Source of the DNA: G963666705 sp963666705
GTDB lineage: Bacteria; Pseudomonadota; Alphaproteobacteria; CADEGL01
NCBI GenBank assembly: GCA_963666705.2
Contig: CAXXKO010000025.1
Coordinates: forward strand, 186,001-250,000
Direction: 5' to 3'
Length of the DNA stretch: 64,000 bases
The notes beneath the pieces were generated by a model, which worked only from the letters and a program-made list of their open reading frames with translations, was not told where the DNA came from and did not search any database. This document shows positions 1 to 9,570 of this stretch, in pieces; position 1 is the first letter of the stretch; each line of letters opens with the position of its first letter. A program made the translations under genes and the position numbers.

Positions 1-1698
1 CCAGGCCCATGCCGTCACGGGCACGCGATACCAGGACATCGCCCCGCGCGAAGGGCGCGGTGACGTTGGGGAGCTCCTCCTCCCGCACACCGATTCCCGT
101 ATCACTGATGCGAAAGCGCATGGGCGCACCGGGTGCCATGCCCGCCTCGAGCGTCACCACGCCGCCCTCGGAGGTGTATTTGACCGCGTTGGACAAGAGG
201 TTGAGGAGAACCTGGCGCAACTTGGCCTCATCGGTCCATACGACCGGCGAGTCGAAGCTCAAGCGGCTCTCGAGGCGAATACCATTGGCCTCGGCCGACT
301 CGCGCGCCACGCGCAGGGCCGATTCGATCGTCTCGGCGATCTTCACCTCCCCGACATCGACCTTGAGCGACCCCGACTCGGCGTTCGACAGGGTCAGCAC
401 GTCGTCGACCATCGTCAAGAGGTGCATGGCCGAGTGGTGGATGTCCCCGGCGTAACCCTGATAGCTCTCGTTGCCGATGGGCCCGAAGGTCTCGTTCTTC
501 ATGAGCTCGGAGAAACCGACGATGGCGTTGAGGGGCGTCCGGGTCTCGTGGCTCATATGGGCGAGGAAAGCGGTCTTGGCCCTGTTGGCGGCCTCGGCGC
601 GGTCGAGCGCATCGGATAGGGCGTCATTCTTGCGCGTCACATCCTTGACCATCGTGTTGAAGGCCTCGGTCAGCTCGCGCAGCTCGCGGGGGGCCCGACG
701 CGGCGGATTTTCGACCTTGTGCGGCAGGCGATCGCCAGCACTGCCCCCGGCGGCCAGCACGACCGCATGGATCGGCCGCGCGAGGTAGCCGGCAAGCCAC
801 CAGCTTACCACCGCGACGAGGGCGATGCCGCCGACGATGATGGCGATGGCGCGGTCCGCGCCACTGCCGCCCGCTCCTCGAGCTCCGACATAGGCTGGGG
901 CACCATGGCGCCCCAGCCTATGCCAGGCACGACCGTATATCCCGCGATCATGTCCGACTCGGTCGCGGGGGAATAGAAAACGGTCACGCCACTGCCGCCC
1001 TCTATCATTGCGGCGACAGGCTTGACGGCGGAAATGTCCTTCATGGTGGCGCGCCAATCGGGATTGGGGTGGCCGATGACCCGGCCTTGCCTATCGACGA
1101 CGGCGGCGTGGCCGCGGCGGCCGAAGGTGATTGCTTCCTGGCTCTCGACCAGGTAGGCGGTCGAAATCGCGCCAAGCGCGTATCCGCCCCCCGCGAGAGC
1201 CAAGGCCAGATAGATGTGCGGGTTGCCCCCCGGGCCGGCCAGCGCGTCGCTGATCGCGACGTCGCCTGGCGTCTTGCGGGCCTCGGCCAGCACCGGGGCG
1301 AGCCGCGCCATCATCGCCTCGGGCAAGTGCTCGCCGGGCAACTCGCCGGCGACGTCGATGCAGGATTGGACCGTCCCGTCCCCTGAGATGGTACAGATAT
1401 GCTTGAAGTGCAGGGACCCGAGAAGACCGATGACCGGCTCGCGGGGTACCTTCCCGTGCGCGACAGCCATGCGAAAAACCGCCTCGGCATCGATCATGTA
1501 ACGCGAAATGGCGCGCGCCAGGTTCCGCGCCAGCAACAGGTGCATGTCGCGCACGGATTCGACCTCATTCTCGAGCGCCGACTGCTGCACCCAAACACCG
1601 AGCAGAGCCACGGGCACGGCCGAGATCAGCGTAAAGCTCAGGAACAGGATATGATGCAGCGTAAGCCGCGTGCGCGGCCGAGCCGCGGGACCGGACAT
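1..1698 (-). pseudogene. Sensor histidine kinase with frameshift, 3' end beyond the window
   Basis: Membrane-bound two-component sensor kinase. The first part (1698 down to about 860) has a membrane segment near residues 16-36 and a long periplasmic Cache-like sensor region ending in GWGAMVPQPMSELEER. The reading then continues one frame over: a second membrane segment (AIAIIVGGIALVAVV), a HAMP-like linker, a HisKA dimerisation helix with the phospho-acceptor His in AFLAHMSHETRTPLN (His codon at 548-550), and the start of the ATPase domain with N box (LLNLLSNAVKYT) and DTGIGV. The frames change between about 855 and 875, consistent with one missing base. The G2 box and C-terminus lie outside the window. 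Its partner regulator is not visible. If the shift is a sequencing error, this is a normal kinase. Confidence 0.8.
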
Positions 1699-1784
1699 CG
1701 TTTATTTGCCCCATCTATTTGTACCCAGCACCGAGGATAGCACGGCCGGCGGAAAATCCCCTCCCCTGTCCGCCGCCACCAGTC

Positions 1785-2612
1785 CTACTTCTTCCGGGTC
1801 GCCCGCTTTTTCCGGGCCGGCGCCTTCTTCTTCTCCTCCTTGACCGGCACCGTGTAGTTGAGGGCGAGGCGGCCGCCGTCGCAATAGAGGGTCTGGCCGG
1901 TGATGTAGGAGGAATCCTCGGTCGCGAGGAACAGGGCGATGCGGGCCACCTCGTCCGGTTCGCCGTAGCGCCCGAGCGGGGTGCGGGCCATCTGGGCGTG
2001 ACGGACGGCCGGGTCCTTGGCCACCGTGCGCACCATGTCGGTCAGGATCGAGCCGGGGCCGATGGCGTTGACCCGGATGCCGTGATCGGCGAGGGCGAGG
2101 GCGGCCACGCTGGTCAATTGGTTGATGCCGCCCTTGCTCGCCACGTAGGGCGTGATGCTGGCGATGGCCATCACCGCGTTGACCGAGCTCATGTTGATGA
2201 TGGCGCCGCCCCCGCCCTGCTTGACCATCTGGCGCGCGGCCGCCTGGTCGGTGAGGAAAGCACCGGTGAGGTTGGTGCGCAGGACGTCGTTCCAATCGTC
2301 GAGGGATAGGGTGAGGAAATCGGAGACGCGGTTGACGCCCGCGTTCGCCACCGCCACGTCGAGCCGCCCGAAGCGCGATACGGCCGTGTCGACGAGCTTC
2401 TGTACGTCGGCCGGCCGGCGCACGTCGCACTTGACGAATGCCGCCCCCCCCGGCCCGGCGGCGCTGAGCGCCGCGGCCGTGGCCCGGCCCTCGGCCACCA
2501 GCACGTCGCCGATCACCACCTTGGCACCCTCGCCCACGAAGACGCGCGCGCACGCCTCGCCAATGCCCCTGGCCCCGCCGGTGACGACGGCGACCTTGTC
2601 CTTCATACGCAT
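1785..2612 (-). CDS. SDR family NAD(P)-dependent oxidoreductase with Lys-rich tail
   Basis: Classical short-chain dehydrogenase/reductase of 275 residues, expected to oxidise or reduce a hydroxyl/keto group with NAD(P)H in the cytoplasm. Visible are the Rossmann motif TGGARGIG (11-18), NAG (90-92), catalytic Ser near 143 and YVASK (Tyr156, Lys160). The C-terminal twenty or so residues (EEKKKAPARKKRATRKK) form a basic extension not usual in the family. The start is preceded by an AGGGG-type ribosome site 8 bases upstream; a second ATG two codons later is possible. It resembles the SDRs at 2851 and 6797, sharing the GGRLALNY-type ending. Substrate unknown. Confidence 0.88.
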   Translation of the reverse strand: MRMKDKVAVVTGGARGIGEACARVFVGEGAKVVIGDVLVAEGRATAAALSAAGPGGAAFVKCDVRRPADVQKLVDTAVSRFGRLDVAVANAGVNRVSDFLTLSLDDWNDVLRTNLTGAFLTDQAAARQMVKQGGGGAIINMSSVNAVMAIASITPYVASKGGINQLTSVAALALADHGIRVNAIGPGSILTDMVRTVAKDPAVRHAQMARTPLGRYGEPDEVARIALFLATEDSSYITGQTLYCDGGRLALNYTVPVKEEKKKAPARKKRATRKK

Positions 2613-2769
2613 GTCTTGTGCCCCTTCTTGTCCGGTGATTCGTCGTGCGTGCGCGCCCTTGGCCCGTGCTCTAGCAAGCCGCGACGCCGCCCGTCAATCG
2701 AAGTGGTTATGCGCAATTCGAACCGGATGCGCATTGAGTGAGCTCGCGCCCCACACCGCCGGCCCTCCC

Positions 2770-2825
2770 CCTTCGACAGGCTCAGGGTGAGGCCCTCATG
2801 CTGAGCTTGTCGAAGTATGAGGGCC
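2770..2825. repeat. Intergenic palindromic repeat (CTTCGACAGGCTCAG type)
   Basis: The arms CTTCGACAGGCTCAG (2771-2785) and CTGAGCTTGTCGAAG (2800-2814) pair around a short loop, with an outer GCCCTCAT/ATGAGGGC pair. It lies in the 238-bp gap between two SDR genes, which otherwise holds nothing I can name. Related half-sites recur at 16941-17040. This is a REP-like dispersed element; it lacks a T run, so it is not a textbook terminator. Confidence 0.75.
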
Positions 2826-2850
2826 GGGGCGCTCGACGCGCAGGCGGGAC

Positions 2851-3627
2851 CTACTCCGCCTCCGGCATCATGTAGGCGAGCGCCAGGCGGCCGCCCTCGA
2901 CATAGAGGGTCTGGCCCGTCATGTAGCTCGCGTCGTCCGAGGCGAGGAAGGCGGCGACGGCGGCCACCTCCGCGGGCTCGGCCATGCGGCGCAGGGGGGT
3001 GCGGATCTCGCGGACGCGGCGCTTCACCGGATCGGCGAGGACGGCCGCCTCCATGGCCGTCTTGACCGGCCCCGGCCCGATGGCGTTCACGCGGATGCCG
3101 TGGTCGGCGAGCGAGATGGCCATGACCTTGGTGAGCAACGCGACCCCGCCCTTGCTGGCGGCGTAGGCAGTGCCGTCATGGTTGACGACGACGGCGTTGA
3201 CGGACGTAATGTTGAGGATCGCGCCGCCATTGCCGAGCGCCACCATCTCCCGCGCCGCCGCCTGCCCGGTGAGGAACGGGCCCTTCAGGTTGACGGCGAT
3301 GACGCGCTCGAAATCCGCCTCCTCGAGGTCGAGGAAGTCGGCGTGGGTCGAGATGCCGGCGTTGGCGATGCAGCAGTCGAGCCGGCCGAAGCGCTCCACG
3401 GCCGCGGCCATTAGGGCGTCCACGTCAGCCTTGCGCGTCACGTCGCAGGGGCGATAGAGCGCCTGGCCGCCCAAGCCCTCGAGCGTGGCCACCGCCTTAC
3501 GCCCCTCCGCCTCGAGCAGGTCGCCGATGACGACCCTGGCCCCCTCCTCGACGAAGCGCCGGCCGTAAGCGAGCCCAATGCCCCGCGCCCCGCCGGTGAT
3601 GACGGCCACCTTGCCCTCGAGCTTCAT
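2851..3627 (-). CDS. SDR family oxidoreductase
   Basis: Short-chain dehydrogenase of 258 residues starting MKLEGKVAV. TGGARGIG is at 11-18, NAG at 89-91, Ser142 in ITSVNA, and Tyr155/Lys159 in YAASK, so the catalytic set is complete. The same frame stays open upstream through the neighbouring IS256 element, giving a misleading 782-codon reading; the ATG at 3627, directly at the Rossmann fold, is the natural start. It is very close to the SDR at 6797 (shared MKLEG start, ISLADHGIRV-type helix, TPLRR, YMMP ending), so the two look like duplicates now separated by the IS256 element and the solenoid gene. Substrate unknown. Confidence 0.88.
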   Translation of the reverse strand: MKLEGKVAVITGGARGIGLAYGRRFVEEGARVVIGDLLEAEGRKAVATLEGLGGQALYRPCDVTRKADVDALMAAAVERFGRLDCCIANAGISTHADFLDLEEADFERVIAVNLKGPFLTGQAAAREMVALGNGGAILNITSVNAVVVNHDGTAYAASKGGVALLTKVMAISLADHGIRVNAIGPGPVKTAMEAAVLADPVKRRVREIRTPLRRMAEPAEVAAVAAFLASDDASYMTGQTLYVEGGRLALAYMMPEAE

Positions 3628-3791
3628 GTGCGTCGTCGCTCCACTTCCGCTGCCCGGGATGTCACCGCCTATCATGTCGCCGCCAAGTTTGCCGGCGGAC
3701 GGTAATGCATCCGGCACGTCGCGGAAACGGTTACATGGTGATTCGTCGAGGCTTTCGGCCACGCCGCGCGCGTCGGGGATGTCCCGGGCTC

Positions 3792-5208
3792 TGTTGAAAA
3801 GCTGAAGTAGGCGTCGTCCGCCTGGAGCCGCTAGGCTCTGGGTGCTGATTCCATCAAGGAGAACGACGCCATGACCAAGACTACACGCAACGACCGTTCC
3901 TCGGAACCATCCTGTCGGCTCTTGCCATCGATGCCGGAGGCCTTCGACGATCTGCGCATGAGCGTCGATCGCTTCTGCCTTTTGGCGGGCCTCGAGTCTT
4001 TGAACGAGATGATGTCGGCGGACGCGGAAGCCTTGTGCGGTTCGCGCCACGCCCGCTCGGGCGAGCGCAAGGGCCATCGATGGGGCACGACCCGGAGCGA
4101 GATCGCCTACCACGGCGGCAAAGTGAAGGTCGAGCGCCCTCGGGTGCGGGACTTCGCGGGTCGGGAGATGAGCCTGCCGAGTTGGGAGCTGCTGTCGGAA
4201 CCCGAACTCTTGCAAGCCTGGGCGATGAATCTGATGGTGATCAACGTCTCGACCCGCAAGTATGCCCGCGCGGTGCGCCTGCCGGACGATGCGGGCGGCG
4301 ATCTGCCGGCGGCATCGGGTGACGCAACCTCGAAGTCGGCGGTCTCGCGCCGTTTCGTGGCGTTGACGCGAAGCAAGCTGAAGGCCTGGCTGGCGAGCCC
4401 GCTCGACGATCTCGATCTCGTGGTGCTCCAGATCGACGGGCTCCATGTCGGCGATCACCTGATGGTGGCGGCGATCGGCATCGACACCGGCGGCGCGAAG
4501 CACGTGCTGGGCCTGGCCGAGGGCGCGACGGAGAACGCGGCCACGGTGCAAGCCATGCTCGACAACCTGATCGAGCGCGGTCTCGATCCCGAACGGCCTC
4601 GGCTCTACATCGTCGACGGCGCCAAGGCGCTCTCGAAGGCGATCCGGCGGACCTTCGGGCGGGCGGCGGCCCTCCAGCGCTGCCAGGTGCACAAGGGGCG
4701 CAACATCACGGACCGGCTGGACGAGAGCCTCCATGCCGGCGTCAGGAAGGTCTTGCGGCAGGCCTGGCAGCAGGACGACGCGGCCAAGGCCGAACGGCTC
4801 TTGCGCAACCTCGCCCGCCGTCTGGAGCATGACGCACCCGGCGTCTCGGGCTCGATCCTGGAGGGCCTGGACGAGATCCTGACCGTGATCCGGCTCGGCC
4901 TCCCGCCGCAACTTCGACACTCGCTGGCTTGCACCAACGCCATCGAGAACGCGATCGGCACCGTCCGGACGGTGCAGCGGAACGTCAAGCGCTGGCGCAA
5001 CGCCGAGATGGCGCTGCGTTGGACCGCCGCCGGCCTCTTGGAGGCGCAAAAGACCTTCCGCCGCCTCAAGGCCTACCGCCAGCTCCCCGTCCTTGACGCC
5101 GCCCTGCGGGAGGCGGTGAGAAAGGCCGGAGCAAAGTCCGTCATTGAAGACATCGAGGTGGCCGCGTAGCCTCTCGATCAGACGATGCCTATCTCGCACT
5201 TTTCAACA
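3792..5208 (+). mobile_element. IS256-family insertion sequence
   Basis: The element is bounded by imperfect inverted repeats of about 29 bp that begin TGTTGAAAAG (3792 onward) and end CTTTTCAACA (to 5208), with a second conserved block (TAGGCGTCGTC / GACGATGCCTA). It contains one complete transposase. I see no convincing 8-bp target duplication, so the copy may be old or its flanks rearranged. It sits between an SDR gene and the upstream region of the solenoid gene at 5314, about 105 bp from that gene's start. Confidence 0.85.
3871..5169 (+). CDS. IS256-family (mutator-type) transposase
   Basis: Transposase of 432 residues. The DDE catalytic triad is visible at Asp189 (LQIDGLHVG), Asp259 (YIVDGAKAL) and Glu359 (CTNAIENAIG), with the family Cys-Gln-Val-His block (RCQVHKGRN, residues 270-278) between the second and third acidic residues. 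Length is normal for the family and the frame is intact, so it could be active. The start ATG at 3871 follows AAGGAGAACGACGCC, a good ribosome site. Antisense and frame-shifted open frames across it are shadows. Confidence 0.95.
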   Translation: MTKTTRNDRSSEPSCRLLPSMPEAFDDLRMSVDRFCLLAGLESLNEMMSADAEALCGSRHARSGERKGHRWGTTRSEIAYHGGKVKVERPRVRDFAGREMSLPSWELLSEPELLQAWAMNLMVINVSTRKYARAVRLPDDAGGDLPAASGDATSKSAVSRRFVALTRSKLKAWLASPLDDLDLVVLQIDGLHVGDHLMVAAIGIDTGGAKHVLGLAEGATENAATVQAMLDNLIERGLDPERPRLYIVDGAKALSKAIRRTFGRAAALQRCQVHKGRNITDRLDESLHAGVRKVLRQAWQQDDAAKAERLLRNLARRLEHDAPGVSGSILEGLDEILTVIRLGLPPQLRHSLACTNAIENAIGTVRTVQRNVKRWRNAEMALRWTAAGLLEAQKTFRRLKAYRQLPVLDAALREAVRKAGAKSVIEDIEVAA

Positions 5209-5313
5209 TTGGGCGGGACATTGCCCGCGCGTCACGATCCTGCATGCAATGGTATTGCCACGAAACATTGGGCAACCATTTTATATTCCATCATTCAAGG
5301 AGGGAGCGCCGCC

Positions 5314-6762
5314 ATACGCTTGCTGGTCCTTCTCGCCGCGCTTTCGCTGTCGGCTCCGCACGCCATTTTCCCCGTCGCCGGGGGCGGGCCGGACTTGGCC
5401 TGGGGCAGAACATCCGGCCCGATCCTAGGCGATGCCTCACCGCGCCGCGCCGTGCCGGCGAACTACCTGCTGAACCGGACACTGAGGGCCTGCTGGCGCG
5501 TGCCGGGCCGCGCATGCGTTCTCGGCCTGGCGCGAGAGGCCGCCGATGAAACCCGCATTCCCGAAGACCGCGCCCGAGCACTCATCGCCATCGCGGTAGC
5601 CGAAATTGGGGCCGGCGACCGGCACGCGGCGTCGGCAACGCTGCGAGCGGCGCTCGCACAAGTCCCCGACATCGAGGAAGAGCACACCCGAGGCGCCGTC
5701 CTTGGCGAAATCGCCGGCGCCTTGGCCGAAATCGGCGACCTCGGGTCGGCCCCGGAGATGGCCCGGCAGACCGAGAAAGCATGGTCGATCGGTTGGGCGC
5801 TCGTATCGATCGCCAAGGCGCAGGCCGAGGCGGGCGCGATTGCCTCCGCCCTTGACGTGGCGCGTGGCATCGGGCGGGAGCAGGAGCGCAGTGCGGCACT
5901 GGTTCCGGTCGCCAAGGCGCAGGCCGAAGCCGGGAACATCCGCGGAGCGAAGGCGACGGCTCGCGACATCCAGAACGTGGGGTCGCGTGACTGGGCCGTG
6001 AGCCTCATCGCGATCGCCCAGGCCGAGGACGGGGACATCGACGGTGCCATGGAGACGGCCCGCGACATCTGGGAAGAAGACCGGCTTGCCTGGGCGTTGA
6101 GCCGCATGGCGGCCGCCCTGGCCTGGTCCGGCGACCTCGACACCGCCCTGGCCATGGCCGCGGAAGTTCGCAATCCGTCGGAGCGTGCCTCGGCCATGAT
6201 CGCGGTCGCCGCGGCGCAGGCCGAGGTTGGCCGTCGCGACGCGGCGCGCGAGACCTTCGCGGCAGCGGCGCGAATCGCGTCGAAACTGAGGGACGACTGG
6301 CGCCGCGACTCGGCATTGAGCGCGATCGCGGTGGCACAAGCCGGTGCCGGCTACATCGACCTCGCGCGTGAGGTTTTCGATGGTCTGCTCGCCGCCGCCC
6401 GGGAGGTGGAAGATGAACGCGCGCGTGCCTGGGACATGTGGGACATGGCCAAGGCGCAAGCGGACGCCGGCTGGTTCGACGCGGCCCGGGCGACCGCCCT
6501 CGGCATCGGGGACGAGGAGCTGCGCTCGAATGCCCTGCGGCACGTCGCCGAAGCGCAGGCCAAGGCCGGCGCGATCGACGGGGCCCTTGCGACGCTCCGC
6601 GAGATCGAGGACGAGCGGGCGCGGGATGGGATCCTTCTGTTCGTCGTGGAGGCGCGGGCGAGTACCGGTGACATCGACGGTGCCATGAGGACGACCCGTG
6701 ACATCGAAACCGCTCACATCCGCGCTGAGGCCCTGGCCGCCATCGCCGCAATGCTCGATTGA
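5314..6762 (+). CDS. Exported alpha-solenoid (TPR-like) repeat protein, unusual start codon
   Basis: No named family. After a hydrophobic signal-like N-terminus (RLLVLLAALSLSAP) the protein is built from about eleven helical-hairpin repeats of roughly 31 residues with the theme A-x-AQAEAG-(D/N)I-xGA-xxTAR-DI, typical of a TPR-like superhelix used for protein binding. It would act in the periplasm or cell envelope. The frame is open back into the IS256 end, but AAGGAGGG (5297-5304) lies 9 bases before an ATA codon at 5314 that begins the signal peptide. TTG at 5320 and CTG at 5323 are alternatives. I infer the start was ATG and mutated, or that ATA is used weakly. The IS256 element now replaces its upstream region. 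Confidence 0.72.
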   Translation: MRLLVLLAALSLSAPHAIFPVAGGGPDLAWGRTSGPILGDASPRRAVPANYLLNRTLRACWRVPGRACVLGLAREAADETRIPEDRARALIAIAVAEIGAGDRHAASATLRAALAQVPDIEEEHTRGAVLGEIAGALAEIGDLGSAPEMARQTEKAWSIGWALVSIAKAQAEAGAIASALDVARGIGREQERSAALVPVAKAQAEAGNIRGAKATARDIQNVGSRDWAVSLIAIAQAEDGDIDGAMETARDIWEEDRLAWALSRMAAALAWSGDLDTALAMAAEVRNPSERASAMIAVAAAQAEVGRRDAARETFAAAARIASKLRDDWRRDSALSAIAVAQAGAGYIDLAREVFDGLLAAAREVEDERARAWDMWDMAKAQADAGWFDAARATALGIGDEELRSNALRHVAEAQAKAGAIDGALATLREIEDERARDGILLFVVEARASTGDIDGAMRTTRDIETAHIRAEALAAIAAMLD

Positions 6763-6796
6763 CCGGCGGGCGCGGCACGCCGTTGCCGCCCGGCGC

Positions 6797-7576
6797 CTAG
6801 TCGAGGTCGGGCATCATATAGTTGAGCGCAAGACGCCCGCCGTCGGCGTAGATGGTCTGGCCCGTGAGATAGCTCGCGTCGTCGGAGGCGAGGAAGGCGG
6901 CGAGGGCGGCCATCTCCTCGGGCCGGGCGGCGCGGCGCAGGGGCGTGCGCAGCGCGATGTTGCGGCGGATGTCCGGCTGGCCCTCCAACACCTCCTCCAG
7001 CATGTCGGTGAGAGTCGGCCCGGGCGCTATGCCGACGACCCTGATGCCGTAATCGGCGAGGGAGATGGCCATAACCTTGGTGAGCTGCACCACCGCCCCC
7101 TTGCTGGCCGGATAGGGCACCTGGCCGTGGTTGACCATCATGGCGTTGGTGGACGCGATGTTGATGATGACCCCGCCATTGCCGAGGTCGACCATGTGCC
7201 GCGCCGCCGCCTGGCCGGTAAGGAAGGTGCCCTTGACGTTGATGGCCATGACGCGGTCGAAATCCTCTTCCGTCACATCGAAGAAATCGGCGTCGTGGAC
7301 GATCCCGGCATTGGGGATGCAGATATCGAGGGAGCCGAAGGCCGCCACGGCCGCGTCCATCAGGGCCACGACCTCGGCCTTCCTGGTCACGTCGCAATGG
7401 CGGTAGATGGCCTGGCCGCCCAGGGCCTCGAGCTCGGCAACGGCCGCCGCCCCCTTCTCGTCCTGGATGTCGCCGAGTGCTATGCGCGCGCCCTCGGCGA
7501 CGAAGCGCCGCGCGTAGGCGATGCCGATGCCTTGCACGCCGCCGGTGATGACGGCGGTTCTGCCTTCGAGCTTCAT
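6797..7576 (-). CDS. SDR family oxidoreductase
   Basis: Short-chain dehydrogenase of 259 residues. Rossmann motif TGGVQGIG (11-18), NAG (89-91), Ser142 in IASTNA, and Tyr155/Lys159 in YPASK are all present. The start lies 10 bases beyond the prpE stop on the same strand, so it is the last gene of the catabolic block running from 25.9 kb downward. Convergent with the solenoid gene. Closest relative in the window is the SDR at 2851. Expected to process a hydroxyacyl or keto intermediate; the substrate cannot be read from sequence. Confidence 0.88.
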   Translation of the reverse strand: MKLEGRTAVITGGVQGIGIAYARRFVAEGARIALGDIQDEKGAAAVAELEALGGQAIYRHCDVTRKAEVVALMDAAVAAFGSLDICIPNAGIVHDADFFDVTEEDFDRVMAINVKGTFLTGQAAARHMVDLGNGGVIINIASTNAMMVNHGQVPYPASKGAVVQLTKVMAISLADYGIRVVGIAPGPTLTDMLEEVLEGQPDIRRNIALRTPLRRAARPEEMAALAAFLASDDASYLTGQTIYADGGRLALNYMMPDLD

Positions 7577-7586
7577 AGTTGGTCCC

Positions 7587-9491
7587 CTATTCCGCGGCCG
7601 CCGCGTAGCCGATGCCCTTCAGCGCCTCGGTGATCTCACCCAGGATGGCGGGGTCGTCGATGGTGGCGGGCGCCTTGTAGTCCTGGGAATCGGCGATCTT
7701 CTGCATGGTGCCGCGCAGGATCTTGCCAGAGCGCGTCTTGGGCAGGCGCTGGACCACAGTCGCCGTCTTGAAGGCGGCCACCGGGCCGATGCGCCCGCGC
7801 ACGAGCTTGACCACCTCGGCCACGATCTCCTCGTCGGGCCGGTTCACATCCGCCTTCAGCACCAGGAAGCCCAGGGGCACCTGGCCCTTCATGGCGTCGG
7901 CAACGCCGATGACGGCGCATTCGGCCACGTCCGGGTGGGAAGCCAGCACTTCCTCCATCCCGCCGGTCGAGAGCCGGTGCCCGGCCACGTTGATGACGTC
8001 GTCGGTGCGGGTCATGATGTAGATGTAGCCGTCCTCGTCGAAATAGCCTGCATCACCCGTCTTGTAATGGCCGGGATAATCCTCGAGGTAGGAGCTTACG
8101 TAGCGGTCGTCCGCACCCCACAGGGTCGGCAGGCACCCAGGCGGCAGGGGCAGCTTGACCACAATGGCGCCGATGTCGCCCGGTTTCACGGGCTCACACT
8201 TCTCGTCGAGCACATGGATGTCGTAGCCTGGCACGGGCTTGGTGGGCGAGCCGTGCTTGACCGGCAGCATGCCGAGGCCGACGCAGTTGGCCGCCATGGG
8301 CCAGCCCGATTCGGTCTGCCACCAGTGGTCGATCACCGGCACCTTCAGGTGCGCTTCCGCCCATTTGAGGGTGTCGGGGTCCGAGCGCTCCCCGGCCAGG
8401 AACAGAGTGCGGAAATCGGAGAGGTCGTGGGCGGCGATGAACTTGCCGTCGGGGTCCTCCTTGCGGATGGCGCGGAAGGCGGTGGGCGCAGTGAAGAGCG
8501 CCGCCACCTTGTGCTGGGAGATGATGCGCCAGAAGACGCCGGCATCGGGCGTGCCAACGGGCTTGCCCTCGAACATGATGCTGGTGTTGCCGTGGAAGAG
8601 CGGGGCGTAGACGATGTAGGAGTGGCCCACCACCCAGCCCACGTCAGAGGCCGCCCAGAAAACCTCTCCCGGGTCCACGTCGTAGACGTTCTTCATACTC
8701 CAATTGAGTGCCACCAGGTGCCCGCCATTGTCGTGGATGACGCCCTTGGGCTCGCCCGTGGTGCCGGAGGTATAGAGGATATAGAGGGGGTCCGTGGCGA
8801 GGACGGGCACGCAGTCGCGCGGGCTGGCGGCGGCCACCGCATCGCCCCAATCGGTGTCGCGGCCGGGGATCAGGGTGGCGTGGGCCATGGGGCGCTTGAG
8901 GACGATGCAGTGCTCGACCTTGTGGCGCGCCAGCTCTATCGCGCCATCGAGCAGGGGCTTGTATTCGACGATGCGCCCGGGCTCGACGCCGCAGGACGCG
9001 CTGACGATGACCTTGGGCTGGCAATCGTCGATACGCACGGCAAGCTCGTTGGCGGCGAAGCCGCCGAAGACCACGGAATGGACGGCGCCCAGGCGCGCGC
9101 AGGCATACATGGCGATCATCGCCTCGGGCACCATGGGCATGTAGACGATCACCCGGTCGCCCTTGCCCACGCCGCGGTCGGCGAGCGCGCCGGCGAAGAG
9201 GGCAACGGCGTCGCGCAGCTCAGCATAGGTAAAGCTGCTGATCGTGTCCGTGACGGCGCTGTCGTGGATGAGGGCGGCCTGGTCGCCCCGGCCGCCGTCC
9301 ACGTGCCGATCGAGGGCGTTGTGGCAGGTGTTGGTCTGGGCACCCACGAACCAGCGGTAGAAGGGCGGCCTCGAATCGTCGAGCACCCGGTCCCAGCGCC
9401 GGGTCCAGTCGATGGCCTCCGCCGCCTCGGCCCAGAACGCCTCGGGCTCCTCAATCGATTTCCTGTAGGCTTCGTCGTACCGGCTCGTCAT
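7587..9491 (-). CDS. prpE: Propionyl-CoA synthetase / acetyl-CoA synthetase-like ligase
   Basis: AMP-forming acyl-CoA synthetase of 634 residues in the PrpE/ACSS3 branch: it adenylates a short carboxylic acid and transfers it to CoA. Visible motifs are the N-terminal YDEAYRKSIEEPEAFWAE block, P-loop-like YTSGTTGEPKG, WWQTESGWP in the acid-binding region, and KTRSGKILRG near the C-terminus holding the catalytic lysine. Length is normal. It lies 79 bp downstream of hyuB and 10 bp upstream of an SDR, suggesting that it activates the acid released by ring opening. Propionate is the family substrate; another short acid is possible here. Confidence 0.92.
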   Translation of the reverse strand: MTSRYDEAYRKSIEEPEAFWAEAAEAIDWTRRWDRVLDDSRPPFYRWFVGAQTNTCHNALDRHVDGGRGDQAALIHDSAVTDTISSFTYAELRDAVALFAGALADRGVGKGDRVIVYMPMVPEAMIAMYACARLGAVHSVVFGGFAANELAVRIDDCQPKVIVSASCGVEPGRIVEYKPLLDGAIELARHKVEHCIVLKRPMAHATLIPGRDTDWGDAVAAASPRDCVPVLATDPLYILYTSGTTGEPKGVIHDNGGHLVALNWSMKNVYDVDPGEVFWAASDVGWVVGHSYIVYAPLFHGNTSIMFEGKPVGTPDAGVFWRIISQHKVAALFTAPTAFRAIRKEDPDGKFIAAHDLSDFRTLFLAGERSDPDTLKWAEAHLKVPVIDHWWQTESGWPMAANCVGLGMLPVKHGSPTKPVPGYDIHVLDEKCEPVKPGDIGAIVVKLPLPPGCLPTLWGADDRYVSSYLEDYPGHYKTGDAGYFDEDGYIYIMTRTDDVINVAGHRLSTGGMEEVLASHPDVAECAVIGVADAMKGQVPLGFLVLKADVNRPDEEIVAEVVKLVRGRIGPVAAFKTATVVQRLPKTRSGKILRGTMQKIADSQDYKAPATIDDPAILGEITEALKGIGYAAAAE

Positions 9492-9570
9492 CGCCGCACC
9501 CTCCCTCGGCGCGCCCAGCCGCGCGTCACACAGGGATTATCACGCCGGGCGGTGGTTTTCAAAAGCCGCG

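Noticed and set aside
2851..5199. A 782-codon minus-strand open frame that seems to fuse an SDR to a long N-terminal region
   Set aside because: The first two thirds are antisense to the IS256 transposase; the SDR fold and its ATG at 3627 account for the real gene.
5185..5313. Upstream extension of the solenoid gene from an ATG at 5185
   Set aside because: That ATG is in the right inverted repeat of the IS256 element; the signal peptide and ribosome site place the start at about 5314.
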